DNA of 64,000 nt, taken from the NCBI GenBank assembly GCA_026002935.1, contig BPGH01000001.1, positions 1,227,965-1,291,964 on the forward strand, written 5' to 3'. This DNA comes from Acidimicrobiia bacterium (GTDB lineage Bacteria > Actinomycetota > Acidimicrobiia > IMCC26256 > PALSA-610). Within the stretch, counting starts at the first letter, position 1. Each line of letters begins with the position of its first letter. Shown in pieces: positions 1 to 10,962 of the stretch. Position numbers and translations under genes: made by a program. Under the pieces are notes generated by a model. The model saw only the letters and a program-made list of their open reading frames with translations. It did no database searches and had not been told where the DNA came from.

Positions 1-199
1 CGACCGTGTTCGGCAGGCACCGTCGCGACGCGGCGGCGGACCCCGCGAACGGCGTGCCGAAGGCGAAGACGCCGCCGTCGGCGCCGAGGAGCCGGTAGCC
101 GCCGGCCGGCGTGGCCCCCTGCGCCGACCCGCCGGGCACCGTGATCGGCAGGCAGGTCGCGACGAGCGCGGCCAGGAAACGGGCCGTCGTGGTCCTCAT
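1..199 (-). CDS. Secreted protein N-terminus, GGVFAFG-type, cut by window edge
   Basis: The first 66 residues are visible and the gene runs off the left edge. The N-terminus (MRTTTARFLAALVATCL, then a small-residue stretch ending GSAQG) looks like a Sec signal peptide. The mature part begins GGYRLLGADGGVFAFGTPF, a beta-type motif that recurs in tandem in many large secreted proteins of deep actinobacteria. The ATG overlaps the stop of the acyl carrier protein gene by 4 nt (ATGA), so it is probably translationally coupled as the last visible gene of the operon. Function unknown; the missing part would show whether the motif repeats. Confidence 0.6.
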   Translation of the reverse strand, partial: MRTTTARFLAALVATCLPITVPGGSAQGATPAGGYRLLGADGGVFAFGTPFAGSAAASRRCLPNTV

Positions 200-453
200 C
201 GCGCCCGCCCTCCGAGCGCGCCGCGCACGTACCCGACGAGGCCGGCGAGCGTCGCGACCCGGCCGTAGTCCGCCTCGGGCACCGAGACCCCGGTCGCCTC
301 CTCGACGGCGATCATCAGGTTGAGGAAGTCCATCGAGTCGAGCTCCAACGCCTCCTGGAGGGGGGCGTCCGGGTCGAGCGTCTCGAGGTCGGCCTCGGGG
401 GCGAAGCGCGCCACCAGGGCGCGGATCGTCGTCTCGAGCTCGTCGGCGCTCAC
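196..453 (-). CDS. Acyl carrier protein
   Basis: 85 residues, the usual ACP length. The sequence LELDSMDFLNLMIAVEE carries the DS(M/L) signature, whose serine (about residue 40) would receive 4'-phosphopantetheine. Helix 3 and 4 segments follow (VPEADYGRVATLAGLVGYV). The GTG start overlaps the E2 stop by 4 nt. It is therefore a dedicated ACP inside a 2-oxoacid dehydrogenase operon, not the fatty acid synthesis copy, which normally sits with fab genes. It may carry an acyl group for a pathway fed by this operon; that role is inference. Confidence 0.85.
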   Translation of the reverse strand: MSADELETTIRALVARFAPEADLETLDPDAPLQEALELDSMDFLNLMIAVEEATGVSVPEADYGRVATLAGLVGYVRGALGGRAR

Positions 454-1751
454 AGCTCCTCCGGGTGCTGCAGGAGGCGGTCGACCGCGGCGAGGAAGCG
501 CGCGCCGGCGATCCCGTCGCTCGCGCGGTGGTCACCCGCGAGGCTGACGGCCACGACCGGTCGGGCCGCGAACGCGCCGCCGTCCACCCACGGCCGCTCG
601 ACCACCTTGCCGAACCCGACGAGTGCAACCTGCGGCGGGTGGATCACGCCGTGCACGACCTCGACGCCCTGGTCGCCGAGGTTCGTCACCGTGATGGTCG
701 CGTCGGTCATCTCGCGCCCGCGCAGGCGGCCGCCCCGGGCCCGGGCGGTGAGGTCGCGCAGCGCCGCCATCAGGCCGTCGAGGTCGAGCCGGTCGGCGTC
801 GAGCACCGCCGGCGCGACGAGCCCGCCGTCACGCAGCGAGACCGCGAAGCCGAGGTGCACCGCGTCGGCGGGCTCGTAGCCGTCGCCGCGCCAGAACCCG
901 TTGAGCCCGGGGACGCGCTGCGCGGCGACCACGACGGCGCGGCAGAACAGCGCGACGGGCAGCACCCGTTCCCGGACCGGGCGGGACCCGTTGCGCCGCT
1001 CCAGCCACGCGAGCGCGTGCGAGAGCGGCGTGTGGTGCAGCAGGTGGTAGTGGGGGATCTCGCGGTTCGCGCGGCTCATGGCGGCCGCGACGGCGCGCCG
1101 CATCGCGCGCGCCTGGTCCGCCGGGGCCCGGGTCGCCGTCGGGGCCGCGGCGGCGCGATCGACGTCGGCACCGGTGACGACCGCACCCGGCCGAGCGGCG
1201 GCGATCGCGTCGAGGTCGACGCCGCGCGCGGCCGCGAGCCGCCGCGCCCGGGGGGTCACGCGCACGCGGGGCCGCCCGCCGGGCGGCGACCCGGGCCCCG
1301 CCGGGGGTGCGGGCACGGTCGCCGGCGGGGCCGGCGGGACCTCCGCCGGGGGCCCGGGCGCGGTGGCAGCCGGCGCCGGTGCGGCCGGTGGGGGCGCGGC
1401 CGGTGGGGGCGCGGCCGGTGGGGGCGCGGCCGGTGGTGGTTCCGGCCCGGCGGCGACGGGCGCGCCGGCGGCCGGCGCGGGGGCCGGGGGCACGCGCCCG
1501 CCGCCCTCCGGCGCGCCCTCGGCCAGCACCGTCGCGAGCGGTGTGCCCACCGGCACCTGCACGCCGACCGGCACGAGCAGCTCGCCGACGACGCCGTCCT
1601 CGAAGACCTCCACCTCGATGTCGGCCTTGTCGGTCTTCACGACCGCGACGATGTCGCCGCGGCGCACCCGGTCGCCCGGCCCGACGAGCCACTCGATCAC
1701 GGTGCCGTGCTCCATGTCGGCACCGAGCGCCGGCATCCGGAACTCACCCAC
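450..1751 (-). CDS. Dihydrolipoamide acyltransferase (E2) of a 2-oxoacid/acetoin dehydrogenase complex
   Basis: 433 residues. Residues 1-77 form a lipoyl domain with the lipoylated lysine in [10 protein letters not shown] (Lys42). A long Pro/Ala linker with PPPAA repeats follows, then a peripheral subunit-binding domain ([18 protein letters not shown]), then the catalytic domain ending in [13 protein letters not shown], the DHRxxDG motif with catalytic His near residue 408. The GTG start overlaps the E1beta stop by 8 nt. It transfers the acyl group from the E1-bound intermediate to CoA. No E3 gene lies in the visible operon, so E3 must come from elsewhere. Substrate (pyruvate, branched 2-oxoacid or acetoin) cannot be fixed from sequence. 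Confidence 0.9.
   Translation of the reverse strand: MGEFRMPALGADMEHGTVIEWLVGPGDRVRRGDIVAVVKTDKADIEVEVFEDGVVGELLVPVGVQVPVGTPLATVLAEGAPEGGGRVPPAPAPAAGAPVAAGPEPPPAAPPPAAPPPAAPPPAAPAPAATAPGPPAEVPPAPPATVPAPPAGPGSPPGGRPRVRVTPRARRLAAARGVDLDAIAAARPGAVVTGADVDRAAAAPTATRAPADQARAMRRAVAAAMSRANREIPHYHLLHHTPLSHALAWLERRNGSRPVRERVLPVALFCRAVVVAAQRVPGLNGFWRGDGYEPADAVHLGFAVSLRDGGLVAPAVLDADRLDLDGLMAALRDLTARARGGRLRGREMTDATITVTNLGDQGVEVVHGVIHPPQVALVGFGKVVERPWVDGGAFAARPVVAVSLAGDHRASDGIAGARFLAAVDRLLQHPEEL
1381..1440. repeat. 15-bp tandem repeat in the E2 linker
   Basis: Four consecutive 15-bp units (GCGGCCGGTGGGGGC on the plus strand; the fourth is imperfect) encode the PPPAA repeats of the flexible inter-domain linker of E2. 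Copy number could vary between strains. Confidence 0.85.
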
Positions 1752-2721
1752 CGGCCATCACCGCCCGGGCCGCCGCGACGATGCGCGGCACCGACGGCAG
1801 CGCCGCGTCCTCGAGGTGCTTCGCGTAGGGGAGCGGGACCTCCTCGGTGCACACGCGGCGGACCGGCGCGTCGAGCTCGTAGAACGCGCCCTCCACGATG
1901 CGCGTGCAGATCTCGGCGGAGATGCTCCCGCTCCGCCACCCCTCGTCGACGACGACCGCCCGGTGCGTCCGGGTCACCGAGCCGAGGATCGTCTCCTCGT
2001 CGAGCGGTCGCAGCGTGCGCAGGTCGACCACCTCGGCCGCGACACCCTCGGCCGCGAGCTGCTCGGCCGCGTCGAGGGACTTCGGCAGCGAGCCGCCGTA
2101 CGTCAGCAGCGACACGTCGCCCCCCGGCCGGCGCACGCGGGCCCTGGTGATGTCGACCGGCGCCGGGTCGTCGGGGAGATCGCCCTCGCGGTTGTAGAGC
2201 GCGCCGTGCTCGAAGATCAGCACCGGGTCGGGGTCGGCGAGCGCGGGCGCGAGCATGCCGCGCGCGTCCTCGATCGTCGCCGGGGTCAGGACCCGCAGTC
2301 CGGGGACGTGTGCGTACCAGCCCTCGAGGCTGTGCGAGTGCTGCGCCGCGAGCTGGCGCCCGCCGCCGGTCGTCATGCGGATCACGAGCGGCACGTTCAC
2401 CTGCCCGCCCGACATGTGCAGCAGCGTCGCGGCGTTGTTGACGATCTGGTCGAGCGCGAGCAGGCTGAAGTTGACGGTCATGATCTCGACGATCGGCCGC
2501 ATGCCCCCGATCGCCGCGCCGATCCCGGCCCCCACGAACGCCGACTCCGACAGCGGGGTGTCGCGCACGCGCTCCGGCCCGAACTCGTCGAGCAGGCCGC
2601 GGCTCACCCCGAAGCAGCCGCCGTAGCGCCCGACGTCCTCGCCCATCAGGAACACCCGCTCGTCGGCGCGCAGGGCCTCGCGGATCGCCTCGCGCATCGC
2701 CTCCCGGTAGGTCGTCCTCAT
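1744..2721 (-). CDS. 2-oxoacid/acetoin dehydrogenase E1 beta subunit
   Basis: 325 residues, the normal size for an E1beta/AcoB-type subunit. Landmarks are the N-terminal [27 protein letters not shown] (the GEDVG motif near the TPP site), [20 protein letters not shown] and the C-terminal transketolase segment with [15 protein letters not shown]. The ATG at 2721 was chosen because the family N-terminus begins there; an upstream in-frame ATG at 2826 only adds Arg/Ser-rich shadow sequence. It pairs with the E1alpha gene upstream to form the alpha2beta2 decarboxylase that reductively acylates the E2 lipoyl group. Confidence 0.92.
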   Translation of the reverse strand: MRTTYREAMREAIREALRADERVFLMGEDVGRYGGCFGVSRGLLDEFGPERVRDTPLSESAFVGAGIGAAIGGMRPIVEIMTVNFSLLALDQIVNNAATLLHMSGGQVNVPLVIRMTTGGGRQLAAQHSHSLEGWYAHVPGLRVLTPATIEDARGMLAPALADPDPVLIFEHGALYNREGDLPDDPAPVDITRARVRRPGGDVSLLTYGGSLPKSLDAAEQLAAEGVAAEVVDLRTLRPLDEETILGSVTRTHRAVVVDEGWRSGSISAEICTRIVEGAFYELDAPVRRVCTEEVPLPYAKHLEDAALPSVPRIVAAARAVMAGG

Positions 2722-3714
2722 CGAACGGCCGTCCCCGGGGCTCGCTGGTGACGAACCGGAGGAGGTCCTCGACCGGTTCGGGCGTCCCCTGCTCGGCGAA
2801 CGCGACCGCCGCGTCGACGGCGGCACGCGCCTCGGCGTCGAGCGCGTCGCACTCCTCGGCGTCCAGCGTCCCCTCCTCGATGCAGGCGCTGCGGAACAGC
2901 GCGATCGGGTCGCGTTGCTTCCACAGCTCGACCTCCGCCTTGTCGCGGTAGAGCTCGGGGTCGTACATCGAGTGCGCGCGGAACCGGTACGTGCGCGCCT
3001 CGACGAGGTGGGGCCCGCCGCCGTCGCGGATCGAGTCGCACGCGTGCCGCGCCGCCTCGCGCACCGCGACGACGTCCATGCCGTCGACGGGCCACGCCGC
3101 GACCCCGTAGCCGGCGGCCTTGAGCGCGATGTCGGTCTGCGACTCCGACCGCTCGAGCGCGGTGCCCATCGCGTAGCGGTTGTTCTCGCAGACGAACAGC
3201 ACGGGCAGGCGCCACAGCGCGGCGAGGTTCATGCACTCGTGGAACTCGCCCTCGGCGACCGCGCCCTCGCCGAAGAAGCACGCGGTGACGTTGCGCCGGC
3301 CCTGCATGGAGTCGGCCAGCGCGAGCCCCACGGCCACGGGCAGGCCCCCGCCCACGATCGCGTTGCCGCCGTAGAAGCGGCGGGACACGTCGAACAGGTG
3401 CATCGAGCCGCCCCGCCCGCGGCTGACCCCCTCGCGGAACCCGAACATCTCGGCCATGATCCGGCCGGGGTCGACGCCGCGCGCGAGCGCGTGACCGTGC
3501 TCGCGATAGGTGGAGACGATCGCGTCGTCGGGCGTGAGCACGTCGCACACCCCGACGGCCACGGCCTCCTCGCCGATGTAGAGGTGCAGGAAGCCGCGGA
3601 TCCGGGTCGCGCTGTACAGCTCGACGCACCGCTCCTCGAACCGGCGGACGAGCAGCATGCTCCCGAGCAGGCGGGCCGCGGTCTCCTCGTCGAGGCGCCC
3701 GGCGACCTCGGTGG

Positions 3715-3718
<4 letters not shown>
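2718..3718 (-). CDS. 2-oxoacid/acetoin dehydrogenase E1 alpha subunit (frameshift near 3' end)
   Basis: About 333 residues. It binds TPP through [14 protein letters not shown] and [17 protein letters not shown]; the usual GDG is GEG here. The phosphorylation-loop region [15 protein letters not shown] is also clear. The GTG start at 3718 overlaps the acsA stop. The reading frame stays open far beyond the E1beta start. One base appears to be missing in the CCCCGGGG run at 2733-2740; restoring it ends the protein at the TGA (2718-2720) that overlaps the E1beta ATG, matching the operon's 4-nt-overlap pattern. Function is not in doubt; the last ten residues are. Confidence 0.85.
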
Positions 3719-5500
<1,782 letters not shown>

Positions 5501-5504
<4 letters not shown>

Positions 5505-6618
5505 GGCGCCGTCACGACGGGTGCCGCGGCCGGGAGCGGCTCCCACCGGTCCGCGAGGCGCTGCGCGACGGCCGGCATCGTCGTGTACTCCATCTCCTCG
5601 AGCGGCAGCCGGTGCGGCTCGAAGGGACCGAGCCGGCGGAGCGCGTCGAACAGCTCGTTCGCGCGCCGGCGGGCCGGGTCGAACGACGGGTCGGCGAACA
5701 TGTCACGCGGCCCGACGAGCCGGCCGTCGTGCACCTGGTAACCGAGCGCGACGACCCGCGGCGGGCCGTCGAAGCGCGTCGGGTGCGCCGCCTCCTGCCC
5801 GACCGGCATCAGCGGCGCGTGGTGCGAGCCCCGCATGCACCCGGCGACGATCGGCGGCAGCGCGAACGGCTCGAGCACCTCGCCGACCGCGGGCAGGCCC
5901 GACTGGGCGCGCACGATCATGACCGGGTCGTCCTTGCCGACGTACCGTCCCGCCATCAGGGCGAGGCGCTGCGTGCTCGTGACGGCCGCGACCTCGCCGA
6001 GGGTCTTCGACACGACCTGCTTCACGACGTACCGCGACGGCGCGCCGATGAACAGCGCAGGTCGTAGAGCTCGCCGGGGCAGTCGAAGACGATTCGCTTC
6101 TCCTCGAACAGGTCGTGCACCTCGAACGAGAACCCGGCGTGCATCTTCGGGTCGATCACGAGGCCGATCGTCGAGAACGGGTCGGCGAACATCTTGAACA
6201 GCGGGAGGTTCCACGCGCCGGGCTCGGTCTTGTCGGCGAGGAAGCAGATGACCGGCTCCGACTCGCGCTCGGTGAACTCGATCTCGGCGAACCCCGGCCC
6301 CATGCCGCGCAGGTTCCCGGAGAACGCGTCGCTCAGGATGTCCTGGCCGGCGCCGTAGAGGCCCAGGTCCTTCGCCACCTGCGTCGTGGCCGCGAACACC
6401 TCCCAGGCGAAACCGTGGACGGCCTCGTGGTCGGCCCCGTGGTCGTGGCTCAGCACCAGGGCGAGGTCGTCGCCGCAGTACTGCACCTGCCCGTCGACGA
6501 TCAGCGAGCCCTTCGCGTCCTCCACCCGCTGCGCCGCGACGGCGAGCATCTGCGGGTGCACCGAGCTGTGCCCGACGTAGCCACCGGTGTCGGCCTTGAT
6601 GATGCTGAGCGTCTGCAT
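5501..6618 (-). CDS. fbp: Fructose-1,6-bisphosphate aldolase/phosphatase (one frameshift)
   Basis: Bifunctional archaeal-type enzyme of about 372 residues that condenses triose phosphates and removes the 1-phosphate, making gluconeogenesis unidirectional. Metal ligands are visible as Asp10 and His17 ([13 protein letters not shown]) and the paired Asp50-Asp51 (YCGDD). The C-terminal half has [18 protein letters not shown], whose lysine is the Schiff-base position in the family, [13 protein letters not shown], and [13 protein letters not shown] base is missing near 6060-6063; adding it joins CPGELYDL to [13 protein letters not shown]. The ATG at 6618 follows a GGGGAGGGG ribosome site. It heads the operon with acsA and the E1/E2 genes, which suggests carbon flow from acetate or C2 units to sugars. 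Confidence 0.9.
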
Positions 6619-6737
6619 GGCGCGCCCCTCCCCGTCGGTCCCGGCCGATCGTCCCCGGGCGCGCCGGGCCCGGGGGAGGGGCGGAAGTCCCCGCCGCGGC
6701 GGACTTGCGCGCGGGCAATCCATCGACCACCCTCTAT

Positions 6738-6756
6738 ATCGATGCGGGTCGATGGG
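6738..6756. promoter_or_regulatory. Putative ArsR operator before the aquaporin gene
   Basis: ATCGATGCGGGTCGATGGG lies between the divergent fbp and aquaporin genes, next to an AT-rich TATATC core at 6735-6740. Nearly the same arrangement (ATCGATG, 3-4 nt, GTCGATG) occurs just before arsR. An outer inverted repeat CCATCGAC (6720-6727) / GTCGATGG (6748-6755) surrounds it. Inferred ArsR binding site. Confidence 0.45.
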
Positions 6757-6779
6757 CGGGGGCGGCCCCGGGGGCGGGC

Positions 6780-7504
6780 GTGAGCGACGGGGTGCTGGCG
6801 CGCCGGGTGACCGCCGAGGCGGTCGGCACCGGGATGCTCGTGCTCGCCGTGGTCGGTTCGGGCGTCGCGGCGCAGCGCCTGAGCCCGGCCGACACGGGGC
6901 TCCAGCTCCTCGAGAACGCCGCCGCGACCGCCGGCCGGCGCTCGTCGCGCTGATCCTCGCGCTGGGCCCGGTGTCGGGGGCGCACCTGAACCCGGTCGTG
7001 TCCCTCGCGCAGCGCGTCCTCGGCGGGCTGACGACGCGCGAGCTGGCCGCGTACGCCGCCGCGCAGTTCGCGGGTGGCGCGGCCGGGTGCGTGCTCGCGA
7101 ACGCGATGTTCTCCCTCCCCTTGGTGGAGTGGTCGACGACCGCGCGTTCGGGGGGCGCCCTGTGGTGCTCCGAGGTCGTCGCGACCGCGGGGCTGCTCCT
7201 GGTCGTCCTCGGGCTCGTACGGTCGGGCCGGACGTCGGCCGCACCGTTCGCGGTCGGCGCCTACATCGGGGGCGCGTACTTCTTCACGTCGTCGACGAGC
7301 TTCGCGAACCCGGCCGTGACGGTCGCGCGCTCGCTGTCGGACACCTTCGCCGGGATCGCGCCGGCGTCGGTGCCGGCGTTCGTGGCCGCGCAGGTCGGCG
7401 GCGCCGCTCGCCGCCGTCGCGCTCGTGCGCTTCCTCCACCCGGCATCGCCGGGGGCGGGCGCCCGTCGTGTCCGCAGCGTTCCCGGATCGAGGAGGAGCC
7501 GTGA
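6780..7504 (+). CDS. Aquaporin/MIP channel of an arsenic operon (frameshifted)
   Basis: MIP-family channel, about 240 residues. The first helix (LARRVTAEAVGTGMLVLAVVGSG), the first NPA-type motif as HLNPVVSLAQ, and the second as FANPAVTVARSLSDTFAGIAP are all present. A base is missing near 6936-6939, after which the frame reads ALVALILALGPVSGAHL. A further shift near 7404 is suggested by an alternative frame reading LAAVALVRFLHP, a typical MIP C-terminus. The GTG at 6780 is the likely start. Its stop overlaps the arsC GTG. In arsenic operons such channels (AqpS-like) let arsenite made by ArsC diffuse out; no ArsB or Acr3 pump is visible here. Confidence 0.8.
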
Positions 7505-7914
7505 GCGAGGACATCCCCGAGGTGCTGTTCGTGTGCGTCCACAACGCGGGGCGCTCGCAGATGGCGGCCGCGCTGCTCGACCACCACGCGCGGGGGCGGG
7601 TGCGGGTGCGTTCCGCCGGGAGCGAACCCGCCGATCGCGTCAACCCGGCGGTCGTCGAGGTGATGCGTGAGATCGGCCTCGACCTGTCGAAGGAGTTCCC
7701 CAAGCCGCTGTCGGACGACGCCGTGCGCGCCGCCGACGTGGTCGTCACGATGGGGTGCGGCGACTCCTGCCCCCTCTACCCGGGGAAGCGCTACCTCGAC
7801 TGGGAGCTCCCCGACCCCGCGGGGCGCCCCGTCGACGAGGTGCGCCCGATCCGCGACGAGATCGACGCCCGCGTGCGCGCGCTGCTCGCCGAGCTCGTGC
7901 CGGGCGGCGCGTGA
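7501..7914 (+). CDS. arsC: Arsenate reductase, low-molecular-weight phosphatase type
   Basis: 137 residues. The catalytic P-loop is VCVHNAGRSQ (Cys12-x5-Arg18), the general acid Asp lies in DWELPDPAG, and two further cysteines in TMGCGDSCPLYPG fit the thiol relay of thioredoxin- or mycothiol-linked ArsC. It reduces arsenate to arsenite. GTG at 7501 is preceded by AGGAGGAGCC, a strong ribosome site, which favours a separate protein. The same frame is open well upstream, so a fusion with the aquaporin (such fusions are known, for example in Salinispora) cannot be excluded while the upstream frameshifts are unresolved. Confidence 0.9.
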   Translation: MSEDIPEVLFVCVHNAGRSQMAAALLDHHARGRVRVRSAGSEPADRVNPAVVEVMREIGLDLSKEFPKPLSDDAVRAADVVVTMGCGDSCPLYPGKRYLDWELPDPAGRPVDEVRPIRDEIDARVRALLAELVPGGA

Positions 7915-7933
7915 CCGCCCGGCACGGCGGGCG

Positions 7934-8333
7934 TCACGCGCAGCAGCCGCCCGCGGGCCGCAGCTCGGGCGCGTCGGCGAGCACCGTGTAGAACTCCCAG
8001 CGCTGCCCGTCGGGGTCGTCCACCCAGACCTTGTCCTGCACGGCGTAGCAGCAGCTCACCTGGCCCTCGTCGCGGGTGCCGACCCCCGCCTCGGCGAGGC
8101 GTGCCGCCGCCGCCGCCACCTCGTCGGTCGACCCCACCTCGACGCCGAGGTGGTTGAGCGTGCCCGCCGCCCCCGGGTTCTCGAACAGCACGAGCTTCAG
8201 GGGTGGCTCGGCGATCGCGAAGTTCGCGTAGCCGGGACGGCGCTTGGCCGGGTCCGACGCCGAAGACCTTCGTGTAGAAGGCGACGGCCTCGTCGACGTC
8301 GCTGACGTTGAGGGCGAGCTGCACGCGCGCCAT
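7934..8333 (-). CDS. cadI: CadI/ArsI-family glyoxalase-fold protein (one frameshift)
   Basis: About 132 residues, very like mycobacterial CadI: MARVQLALNVSDVDEAVAFY, then DPAKRRPGYANFAIAEPPLK, NHLGVEVGS and SCCYAVQDKVWVDDPDG. The vicinal cysteine pair in SCCYA is the As(III)-binding pair of ArsI C-As lyases; a further Cys pair ends the protein (GGCCA). The first metal-ligand position of ArsI (His) is Gln here (VQLAL), as in CadI, so organoarsenical lyase activity is uncertain. One extra base at 8254-8255 splits the reading frame. It is divergent from arsR and convergent with arsC. Confidence 0.85.
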
Positions 8334-8375
8334 GGCGGTTCCTCTCGGGGTCGGGTACGGAGGGGGGACACGAAC

Positions 8376-8397
8376 GCATCGATGTACGGTCGATGCG
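8376..8397. promoter_or_regulatory. Putative ArsR operator between cadI and arsR
   Basis: Inverted repeat GCATCGA (8376-8382), 7-nt spacer, TCGATGC (8390-8396). The core matches the element at 6738-6756. It sits between the divergent cadI and arsR genes, as expected for autoregulation. Confidence 0.5.
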
Positions 8398-8423
8398 AGT
8401 CATGCTGGCAAACTGATCGACGT

Positions 8424-8789
8424 ATGTCAATGTATGATCTCCGGGTGGACGTGAAGCCGATCGAGACCTGCTGCTCCCCGGTGCTCACGGCGCCGCTCGA
8501 CGAGCGCGAGGCGGAGGAGCTGGCGGCGGCCTTCAAGGTGCTCGCCGACCCGGCGCGCCTGCGCCTCCTGTCGCTGGTGGCCAGCGCCCCCGGTGGGGAG
8601 GCGTGCGCGTGCGACCTCGTCGAGCCGGTCGGCCGCAGCCAGCCGACCGTCTCGCACCACATGGCCGTCCTCGTCGAGGCGGGCCTGCTCGAGCGCGAGA
8701 AGCGCGGCCGGTGGGCCTGGTACCGCGTCGTCCCCGAGCGGCTCGCCGTGCTGCGCGACGCGCTCGGCCCGGGCTCCGCCCGCTCGTAG
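8424..8789 (+). CDS. arsR: ArsR-family metalloregulator
   Basis: About 121 residues. The winged-helix core reads FKVLADPARLRLLSLVA, then CDLVEPVGRSQPTVSHHMAVL for the recognition helix and REKRGRWAWYRVVP for the wing. A Cys pair near the N-terminus (ETCCSP) and two cysteines in EACACDLVE form a plausible As(III) or Cd(II) site, as in mycobacterial ArsR proteins. In-frame ATGs occur at 8424 and 8430 and GTGs at 8445 and 8451; none has a clear ribosome site, so the start is uncertain by up to nine residues. Likely represses cadI, itself and the aquaporin-arsC operon. Confidence 0.9.
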   Translation: MSMYDLRVDVKPIETCCSPVLTAPLDEREAEELAAAFKVLADPARLRLLSLVASAPGGEACACDLVEPVGRSQPTVSHHMAVLVEAGLLEREKRGRWAWYRVVPERLAVLRDALGPGSARS

Positions 8790-8814
8790 TCGCCCGATCG
8801 GGGTATCGAACCGG

Positions 8815-8853
8815 TTGACGCCGCGCCCGATGTCAAATAGGATAGGGGGGTAT
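8815..8853 (+). promoter_or_regulatory. copB promoter with CsoR-like operator
   Basis: TTGACG (8815-8820), 17-nt spacer, TAGGAT (8838-8843) make a good sigma-70 promoter. It is overlapped by ATAGGGGGGTAT (8842-8853), a G-tract flanked by AT steps that resembles CsoR/RcnR-type copper operators. The ribosome site AGGAGG is at 8860-8865. Confidence 0.6.
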
Positions 8854-8871
8854 TCTACTAGGAGGACCGGC

Positions 8872-10946
8872 ATGGCGTCGACGATGCACTGCGGGACGAG
8901 GGACCAGGCTGCGCACGCCGGGCACGACGCGCACCGGGCGCTCGCGCAGGCGGGCCACGGCGGTCGCGACGACCACGCGGGCCACGACCCGGAGAAGTTC
9001 CGGCGCCGCTTCTGGTGGAGCCTGCTCCTGACCCTCCCGATCGTCGTGACCTCCGAGATGGTCATGGAGTGGTTCGGGTACGAGCTCGACATTCCCGGAA
9101 TCGAGCTCGTCGGGCCGGTCCTCGGCTCGATCGTGTTCTTCTGGGGCGGCCAGCCCTTCCTCGCCGGCGGGCGCGCCGAGATCCGCGACCGGCAGCCCGG
9201 AATGATGCTGCTCGTCTCGATGGCGATCGTCGTCGCGTACGTCGCGTCGCTCGCGTCGAGCCTCGGCTGGTTCGATCTCGAGTTCTGGTGGGAGCTCTCG
9301 GCGCTCGTCACGATCATGCTCCTCGGCCACTGGCAGGAGATGAAGGCGATCGGGCAGGCGCGCGGCGCGCTCGCTGCGCTCGCGGAGCTGCTGCCCGACG
9401 ACGCGGAGCGTGTCGCCGCCGACGGGTCCGTCGAGCACGTCCGCCTCGAGGACCTGCGCGTCGGTGACGTCGTGCTCGTGCGCCCGGGCGGCCGCGTTCC
9501 CGCCGACGGCGTGATCGTCGACGGCGAGGCGGAGCTCGACGAGTCGATGGTCACCGGCGAGTCGAAGCCGGTCGCGAAGCGTCGTGGCGACCGCGTGGTC
9601 GGCGGCACGCGTGTCGACCGACTCGTCCGTCCGTGTCGAGATCACCGCGGTGGGCGAGGAGACCGCGCTCGCCGGCATCCAGCGGCTCGTCGCCGAGGCG
9701 CAGCAGAGCCGCAGCCGCGCGCAGGTGCTCGCCGACCGGTTCGCCGCGCTTCTCTTCTACGTCGCCGTCTCCGCCGCCGCCGTAACGGCTCGTGGCGTGG
9801 GCGGTGTTCGCCGGCAACGTCGACGAGTCGGTCGTGCGCACCGTCACCGTGCTCGTGATCGCGTGCCCGCACGCGCTCGGCCTCGCGATCCCGCTCGTCA
9901 TCAGCATCTCGACCGCGCTGGGCGCGCGCAACGGCGTGCTCGTGCGCGACCGGCTCGCCCTCGAGCGGATGCGCACCGTCGACGTCGTCCTGTTCGACAA
10001 GACGGGCACGCTGACGAGGGGCCGGCACATCGTGAGCGGCGTCGCCGCCGCCGACGGTTCCGAGGACGGCGTGCTGCGCATCGCGGGCGCGGTCGAGTCG
10101 GACTCGGAGCACCCGCTCGCGCGGGCGATCGTCGCGGCCGCGAAGGAGCGGGGCGCGCTGCCCGCGGCATCCGGGTTCCGCGCCCTCACAGGTCGCGGCG
10201 TGCAGGCCGTCGTCGACGGTGTCGAGCACGCGGTCGGCGGTCCCGCGCTGCTGCGAGAGCGCGACGCCGACGTGCCCGCCGCGCTGCGCGACCGGGTCGA
10301 GGCCTGGAGGTCGCGCGGCGCCGCGGTGCTGTACCTGCTGCGCGACGACCGGATCCTCGGGGCCTTCGCGCTCGAGGACGAGGTGCGCCCCGAGGCACGC
10401 GAAGCCGTCGACGCGCTGCACGATCTCGGCGTACGGGTCGCGATGATCACCGGTGACGCGCGCGAGGTCGCCGAGGCGGTGGCGGCGGATCTGGGAATCG
10501 ACGAGGTCTTCGCCGAGGTGCTGCCCGAGGACAAGGAGAGCAAGGTCGCGGAGCTCCAGGCTCGCGGTCACCGCGTGGCGATGGTCGGCGACGGCGTGAA
10601 CGACGCGCCCGCGCTCGCGCGCGCGGACGTGGGCATCGCGATCGGTGCCGGAACCGACGTGGCGATCGAGTCGGCCGGGGTCGTACTCGCGTCGAACGAC
10701 CCGCGGGGCGTCGTCGGCGTCATCCGCCTGTCGGTCGCGACCTACCGCAAGATGGTCCAGAACCTCGTATGGGCGGCGGGCTACAACGTCGCGGCGATCC
10801 CCCTGGCGGGCGGTGCGCTCGCCTTCGCGGGCCTGACGCTCTCGCCGGCCGTCGGCGCGCTGCTCATGAGCGCCTCGACCGTCGTGGTCGCGTTGAACGC
10901 CCAGTTGCTGCGCCGGGTCGTGCTGCGTCCCGGGGCGCCGTCGTGA
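8872..10946 (+). CDS. copB: CopB-type copper/silver P-type ATPase (two frameshifts)
   Basis: P1B-type ATPase of about 690 residues. The N-terminus is His-rich (HAGHDAHRALAQAGHGGRDDHAGHD) rather than a CxxC domain. TGES loop (SMVTGESKPVAKRRGD), the transmembrane metal motif CPH (VLVIACPHALGLAIP), the phosphorylation motif DKTGTLT (Asp near residue 374), HP locus (SEHPLARAI) and GDGVNDAPALA follow in order. CPH is the CopB signature, exporting Cu or Ag. Extra bases near 9608-9611 and at 9787-9788 break the frame; correcting both gives one full-length protein. An excellent AGGAGG precedes the ATG. No csoR or chaperone gene adjoins it. Confidence 0.9.
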
Positions 10947-10962
10947 GGCCTGATCCGCGCCG

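Noticed and set aside
465..2150. Long plus-strand open frames opposite the E1/E2 genes
   Set aside because: High-GC shadow frames with Arg/His-rich, low-complexity translations and no motif; the minus-strand genes carry all signatures.
2718..2745. Programmed frameshift at the E1alpha end
   Set aside because: No slippery heptamer and no such mechanism known for this family; a missing base in CCCCGGGG is simpler.
2718..3629. Separate Arg-rich protein in another frame over E1alpha
   Set aside because: Shadow frame; only its last few codons are likely used, as the true E1alpha end after a one-base correction.
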